A stretch of DNA of 64,000 nucleotides, taken from assembly GCF_021134715.1 (NCBI RefSeq), contig NC_060027.1, positions 62,001-126,000 on the forward strand, given 5' to 3'. This stretch comes from Daphnia pulex. Lineage: Eukaryota; Arthropoda; Branchiopoda; Diplostraca; Daphniidae. The notes under the pieces are model-generated. The model searched no databases. It was not told the DNA's origin and was given only the letters and a program-made list of their open reading frames with translations. Below, in pieces: positions 57,850 through 64,000 of this stretch (its first letter is position 1; every line of letters starts with the position of its first letter). Made by a program: the position numbers and the translations under genes.

Positions 57850-60689
57850 ATGAAGGTGATCGTAATCCTCGTTGCGACTATAACCGTCTGTTTGGCTGTT
57901 ACCACCGTAAGTTAAATTATCGATTATCTCGAGTACCTCATGTTGAAAATCTGAAGCCGACTAATCTGTAGTCTCCCATTTTAAATTCACTTCTGATCGA
58001 CGGTAATATTGGTCGGTGATTGAAATGCTATTTCATTTGATTTCCTTGAACAGAGGCGAACGACACTCAAATCGACTGCACGAATAACCACCTTGAAACC
58101 CACCACGTCCAAGCCAAAATTGACCACGGCAACAACTCGCAAACTGAGTGTTACCACAACTAAACCGGCCGCCGTTATTCCAGTCTTTTCACTTTGCCGC
58201 GATGCAAATTCATCCGCGTCCACTGGCAAAATTCAGCTCAACAAAACTGCGCCGACGACTTCGACCAGCTCACGCACGTCTTCGTGCGTCTTTGACATCG
58301 TCGCTCCACCCGGTCGGCAGATTCAAATCTCTTGCTCTGTCGTCTCCTTCGATAATTACACAAGCAAAATGACAGTGAGTCGTGTTCGTTGCACAACTTT
58401 TAGGTGAACCTTTCGCCTTCAATGCGATATAATTATTTTTTTAAATATTCAGTTCATTGGTTTGCCGGAAAGCGTCTTGCCACAACCCGTAGCCAACAGG
58501 ACGTATTATTCTCTGGAAAACACTTTGTCGCTGTATTCTGAATTTGTCGGATCGGACGGGTTTGATTGTAAATGGAACACGGTGCCCAAGGAGAACACAA
58601 CTAAATTTTATTGTATTATTTTTATTTTTTTATAGTCTTTATTTTCCGGTTTTTGAACTATGACAACATTATTGGTATAACAGCCGTGTTTATTTTTCAG
58701 TGTGTCGCCACGGACAAACCTCATCGGCTAATGGTACCATTCAACCCATAGCTGGTAATTCATCGTCAGACACACCGAGAACGAGACATTGTTCCTTCTC
58801 CATCGTGGCCGCCTCAGGATACCACATTTATTTTTACTGCTCGGCCATCAATCTCACAAGCTCTGGTAGTCTTATTCAAGTGAGTCGACTATTCGAATTA
58901 ACGCATACAGTGTTCATTATCGAATTCATTTCTATTGATTACAAGATTTCTGGTGCAACTGCCAATGTTCTCGTAGCAAATCAGACGTATTTATCAACTC
59001 CTGATAATAACGTGGTCCTAACGTCGAAGCTGGGCAACGCCGACTGGATCAACTGCAACTGGACGACCGCACGCAGGGAAACTAAAACCCAGTTTAAACG
59101 TGTGACAAATAATTTATTCGATTTGGCGAATGGCAAACTCAAATCAACGGGTTTTGTTTCATATTTTATTTATTATTATTATTTTTGTTGTTGTTGTAGT
59201 TTGTCGTGACGGAGTGGCGACAGGGGCAGCCGGGACCATTACACCAACCGGAGACGACATCAGGCCCTGGGGAGGATGTACGTTCGTAATTGAGTCCTCT
59301 CCCGATCAACGCATTGAGTTCACCTGCACTGCCATTAACCTCACCAGCCCTGGAAGTTACTTGGAGGTGAGCTCCTTAATACAATTGTCTTTCAGAGCAT
59401 AAGCTGCTTATTTAGAAGTGCATTTTCATTGTGTTGTGTGATTTTAGATTAATGGTCAAATAGAGCAAACACCGAATATAATTCCGATATTAAATCGGAC
59501 CTATTATTCTGATTCCCGGCGAAACAAATTGTGGATATCATCTATCGTGTCCAACACAGATTGGTTCAGTTGCAAGTGGACGTTCACACGAAAGGAAAAT
59601 AGTTCGAAACTACAATGTAATATGTTCATTTGGGTAATCGTGGTGACATAGCAGTAATAGTTTAATCAATATTTTTTGTTTTTCCAGTTTGTCGTGACAG
59701 TGTGGCTGGATCAGCCAACGGGACCATTACATCTTTAAAAGTAGATGACCCGTTTGATCATTCAGGGCAAGATAGAATGTGTAATTTGTTAATCAAGGCT
59801 CCCCTTGATCAACAGATTCAAATTTCTTGCTCTGCCCTGGACTTGAATAGCTCCAACAGTTTCTTGTTGGTGAGTCGATTTTCCGTTTTTCTATTTTTCC
59901 CGGTATCGGTATTCATGACAGAGTATTTTATTAGATTTTTGGATCGAATGAAAATGAACCCACATTTTTTAATTATTATCCACCCCTTCTCGCGGTCGTA
60001 TCAAACCGGGTGTATTACTCGAATCCAAACCACCTTGTTTACCTGTCATCAAAATTCAACAGTAGTGATTGGATGAATTGCAGCTGGTCGACCGTACCAA
60101 AGCAAATAATAATCAATTCCAATTTTAAAAGTTACTTTGATAAAAATAGTATTTTATCTTGTTCACAATTTGACGTCTTCCGCTTATTACGTTTTTTTTC
60201 CAGTTTGTCGTGACGCTCAGACAACTTTAGCCATGGGTACCATCCAACCCTTAATAGGCAACAGGGGGCAGAAGGGTCCGTGTTTTTTCTCAATCAAAGC
60301 GCCTTCGAATCAACAGACTGAAATTTCTTGTTCAATCCTCGAACTTAAATCTCCTTTCAATCTAGTTCTGTTCACCGTAAGTCCCATTTTCAGTACGTCC
60401 CACTTTTCTACCCATTAGTTGTTAGACTAAATAACAACTTGAAATACTTAATACTACTGTATTATTGGTCACAAGCTTACTGTGGAAATTTCACTAGGGT
60501 GATATATTAAATGGATTGGAAACCCTCATCGATGCATGGCTCCCTAAATTAACCCAAAAGTATTATTCAAATGGCAATCAGTTGAATGTGATGGCTTCAA
60601 TCGGCGACGATGATTGGTTCAGTTGCAAATGGAGAACCGTTCCCATGGGGAACACCTCTGCAAAATCGCTAATTCAGCGTTCGCCGTAA
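57850..60689 (+). CDS. Secreted protein with Thr-rich stalk and five CUB-like modules (copy 2)
   Basis: Eleven exons: 57850-57906, 58054-58374, 58453-58612, 58701-58879, 58946-59099, 59200-59366, 59448-59616, 59688-59869, 59935-60130, 60204-60376 and 60498-60689, giving 649 residues. Signal peptide MKVIVILVATITVCLAVTT, then a Thr/Lys-rich linker and five CUB-like modules with the same two-exon organisation and intron phases as the gene at 46.4 kb. Exon 3 is 160 nt in both copies. Module motifs include CRDANSSASTGKIQLNKT, CVFDIVAPPGRQIQISCSV, DWINCNW and a final DWFSCKWRTVPMGN. The donors after exon 3 (T|GTATTA) and exon 9 (A|GTTACT) are weak but phase-preserving. It arose by duplication with copy 1; later modules have diverged more than the first two. 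Confidence 0.72.
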
Positions 60690-61601
60690 CGCGGTTTTTC
60701 CAATAATACCGATGAAGACTTCGGGTCATAAAATGATCGATGGTTTCGGTTAAAATTTTATATATCTGGTTTGAATTTATGTTTTCTTGCTATTATAACC
60801 TTACCATTAGCATGAGAATTTTCTATTTCCTTTATAATTTTGGTCTTTTTTCACTTTGAATTTTTGTATTAACTGAATTTAAAAGTAAATATGGTTTCAC
60901 ACGGCAAAAATTCACTTTGATACTCGCAAAGTAGAAGAAACGTTAAAGTATGGGTTATTGAAAGGGGATTTACGATTTAGTTGGGGTACGGTAGCCATTT
61001 GATACTATATCACCGATCGTATTTTATTTTTTTTTATTCAACTTACTTTAATTGAATTTAATAGTTTTACAGCCTGATCTAAAGACTCCACACTCGACTC
61101 GAGTGTGTCCTCGGGTGAGTATCGTATTTTACCGTGAATTTATCTCCGTTTTCAGTCGTTTTTTTTTAAATTTATCTTGTAACTCTGAGATCGGCCGCAT
61201 ATTTTTTTGTTTTTATTATTTTGTACAAATTTGAAGGGTTTTTCCTTTCTACGAGATTTTTGAAAAGCGATTCGTTTACAGATTAATAGTACTTAATTAT
61301 TCGGCCATGAGTGGAAGTCACGGGTATATAACTGTACAGACGGCATGCAGCATTGAATTTTAAACTGAGCCGATTGTCAATTATGTATTACTTGCATCGT
61401 TATGTATTTGTCAGCTGATTTTTTGTTCACCAGTGAAAGCTCTCGTTCTCAACGACTTTCGTTAGGGGAAAATGCGCTACTGTTGCTAACTGACAGAAAC
61501 CCAAGTTGAGTTGTTTTCTTTCCTCGTTCAGTTTAGAACATGACGCAAGCAGAATAAGGTTCTATCGAAATTATGGTGTAACAAGTTGGGGTAATTCAAT
61601 T
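60690..61601. other. Intergenic region upstream of the exchanger gene
   Basis: AT-rich; no supported coding sequence. It probably contains the 3' end of the CUB-like transcript and the promoter and 5' leader of the Na+/H+ exchanger; no clear core promoter motif seen. Confidence 0.4.
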
Positions 61602-64000
61602 ATGAATTGCCTAGCTCTTTTGTCGCTGTTTTGTGTGCTCAGTGTTTGCAATTCATTCCCACAACAGTTCAGCCCAACAACAGAGACTTTGTCAGCAAAT
61701 GTATTACGGCTGAGTGAAACGGAACAGTTGATCCATTCCAATACAGGTAACTTAATTTGTTGTTACAATTAGTTTAACTTAATTTGCTGTTACAATTAGT
61801 TTAAATCTTAAAATCTTTTATTTCTAATTAATTTCAAGTGGGAAGTAATCAAAATCTGTTGCAACATGGGAGCCCTACGCAAACCAACAGTACAATACAT
61901 CATATTCCCATTGCTGAACCCAATTTCCCGAGAGTGGCCATTCCGTTTGCGATTGGCATGTGGGTTCTCGGCGTCTGCATAGTCAAAACAGGTATAATTA
62001 TTCTTCATTATTATCTAATCATTTTACCATCGCTATACATCACTCCCGTGTTTTCATCCTCAGTGCTGAACGGTTGGCCGAAACTGTTGGCCTGGTTCCC
62101 CGAAACCTGTTGCTTAGTCGTCGTCGGGTTCGCCGTCGGAGGCGTTTTGTACGCCACCAAAACGGCCGTGCTGTCCCCACTGTCGTCGACCATCTTCTTC
62201 TTCTGTATGCTGCCGCCCATCATCTTGGATGCCGGTTATTTTATGCCCAATCGGCTCTTTTTCGACCATTTCGGCACAATTCTCCTCTTCGCCGTGGCCG
62301 GGACAATATTCAACGCCATTTGCATAGGTAAGATGATCACTTTCTACGAACGATTTTACCGGATTTTCCAGGAATTAAACCATATCCTTTTTATGCTTTT
62401 ATTTTCACATAGGTATTAGTCTGTGGGCTTGCGGTTTGTCTGGTCTTTACGGTTTCGAGATTTCTTTGCTGGAAACGCTCCTTTTCTCATCTCTCATATC
62501 CGCCGTCGATCCAGTGACTGTGCTGGCAGTTCTTGAAGAAGTGAACGTCGCAAAAGTCCTTTACATAATCGTCTTTGGAGAATCATTGATGAATGATGCT
62601 GTCTCTGTGGTAATCATATTTTTTTTCTCATTGTGTAATATCTGGGTTTTTTTTTCCTTCTAAAATCATGGTTATTCAATTAGGTTCTGTATAACATGTG
62701 TGACTCTTACGTCACTCTAGGCGCCGACAAAATCGAAACGGCAGACGTTTTGACCGGATTCGCCGCTTTTATTGTTTTGGCACTTGGCGGAACGGTCATC
62801 GGCATCGTTTGGGGATTCCTGGCCGGTTTCGTCACCAAATTTACCCACCGTGTTCCGGTCATCGAGCCCATCTTTGTATTCATTATGAGCTATGGGGCTC
62901 TAATTAATGCTGAAGCCTTCCAACTATCTGGAATTTTCTCGTATGTCAGCAGCTGATGTATTTTAATTTACGTGACTTACCAAAAAGCTTCTCTTAATCA
63001 GGGTCATGTTTTGCGGTATCACAATGAAGAACTACGTGGCAGAGAACGTGTCGCCCGCTTCCCTGACGACCATCAACAAGGGACTGAAGGCGATCAGCAA
63101 TTGTTCTGAATCGATCATATTCATGTTTCTCGGCATCACTACCGTCAACGACCATCACGAGTGGAACACGGCCTTCATTCTCCTCACCGTATTTTTCTGC
63201 ACGCTCTACAGAGCAATTGGTAAAAATCCCCTAAACTCTTTTTGTACGGTAAACATCAATTTCGTTTTTCTAAATTATGAATTTTGGTTGCAGGCGTTTT
63301 TCTCCTGTCGGAAATCGCCAACTATTTCCGCCTTCACAAACTGAATTTTGTCGAAAAGTTGGTCATGTCTTACAGCGGATTACGTGGAGCTATCGCCTTC
63401 GCTTTGGTTCTCCTCATCGATCCCGGTCGCATCCCCCGTCAGCCGCTTTTTGTAACCGCAACCATCACTGTCGTCTTCTTCACCGTTTTCTTCCAGGTCA
63501 GTTTGAATCGATCTGCTTTGCCACTTTCCCACGCCAGTAACAAATTCGAATTTCATCAACAGGGCATCACCATCCGACCGCTTGTGAGATTCCTCAAGGT
63601 GAAACAAGAAGAACATCAGGAGAAAACGATGAACGAACGTCTACATGAAAGGGTTTGATATGTTCAATTTGACTGTTACAGCATTGAAATTAATTCCAGT
63701 TATCACTAGATGCTTGATTATACCATGGCAGGAGTTCATGATGTTTTGGGTCAATGCAACAGTGTCAAAGTTCGTAACAAGTGAGTTTTATTTTTCCCTA
63801 AATTTCCATTTTTCTGAATTTACAGTTACATAAGTTACGTACGCGTAATTACAGCTAATTTAGGTGTCTGTAATTGAGGGTGTTTTTTACTTTTTTGTTT
63901 TTTTGTTTATTTAAAGATTCAAGCAGTGGGATTACGCTTACATCCGTCCTTTTTTGATCCGCGGGAAGAAACACCGCGAACCTAAAATCACGGAGACCTA
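61602..64000 (+). CDS. Sodium/proton exchanger (CPA1/SLC9A family), 3' end outside the window
   Basis: Ten exons seen: 61602-61746, 61839-61991, 62064-62327, 62413-62609, 62684-62940, 63002-63219, 63294-63496, 63563-63652, 63710-63780 and 63917-64000 (continues beyond the edge); about 560 codons here, all in phase. NHE proteins swap Na+ for H+ across membranes and regulate pH and volume. The N-terminus [20 protein letters not shown] is a cleavable signal peptide, as in plasma-membrane NHEs. Family motifs: [54 protein letters not shown] (with the ND pair), [18 protein letters not shown], and [17 protein letters not shown]. The cytoplasmic start reads [21 protein letters not shown], and [22 protein letters not shown] 61602 was chosen for the signal peptide. 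The donor after exon 8 (AGG|GTTTGA) is set by phase. Confidence 0.94.
61748..61803 (+). repeat. Short tandem duplication in exchanger intron 1
   Basis: A unit of roughly 28 nt containing TTACAATTAGTTTAA occurs twice in tandem with small differences within the 92-nt first intron. Noncoding. Confidence 0.6.

Overview
This is eukaryotic nuclear DNA, AT-rich outside its exons. Genes are split by short GT-AG introns, mostly about 60-100 nt, and several have a TATAAAA box close upstream of the start codon. Gene content (an otopetrin proton channel, a DUF4470-type protein, a C1q-domain secreted protein, a CPA1 Na+/H+ exchanger, and many small secreted proteins in local duplicates) fits an arthropod, most likely a branchiopod crustacean such as Daphnia. 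The organism is an inference, since nothing here names the species. Exon coordinates were assembled by hand from reading frame and splice-site phase; the summed exon lengths of all main models are multiples of three.

Layout. 0.3-0.85 kb: possible exons of an unrecognised minus-strand gene. 1.7-14.4 kb: a patchwork of repeats forming large, imperfect inverted arms (about 1.7-4.6 and 9.4-14.4 kb), full of short perfect hairpins and at least nine copies of a 42-bp motif. Between the arms lies an intact four-exon DUF4470-type gene (minus). 14.5-16 kb: gene-poor. 16.1-18.3 kb: a six-exon minus-strand secreted protein with a fibrinogen-like/cysteine-rich middle and a C-terminal C1q domain. 18.3-23.9 kb: mostly non-coding, with two orphan exons next to a third copy of part of the repeat. 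24.0-30.1 kb: a seven-exon otopetrin gene with a long Gln/Pro-rich N-terminus.

32.6-60.7 kb: a cluster of predicted secreted proteins. It holds (a) five paralogous three-exon peptide genes with a micro-exon start, signal peptide, usually a basic Arg/Lys-rich processing site and often a Gly/Tyr-rich tail; (b) two further small two-exon secreted proteins; (c) two copies of a small protein sharing the core GLDVIFPGYY, one with a broken signal peptide; and (d) three genes built from a CUB-like module, one mucin-like with one module and two with five modules on identical 11-exon plans. Parts of 42-49 kb and 51-61 kb are duplicates of one another, interleaved with divergence and rearrangement. 61.6-64.0 kb: a plus-strand Na+/H+ exchanger running off the window edge.

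Together the 32-61 kb genes look like a locally expanded extracellular gene set (cuticle, gut lining or immune peptides are all possible). The otopetrin and exchanger genes are ordinary ion-transport genes on either side. The most unusual items are the hairpin-dense inverted repeat around the DUF4470 gene, the exact 66-nt TATA-to-ATG spacing shared by four peptide genes, a premature amber codon followed by a conserved peptide tail at 42.28 kb, and the strictly paired-exon CUB-like modules.
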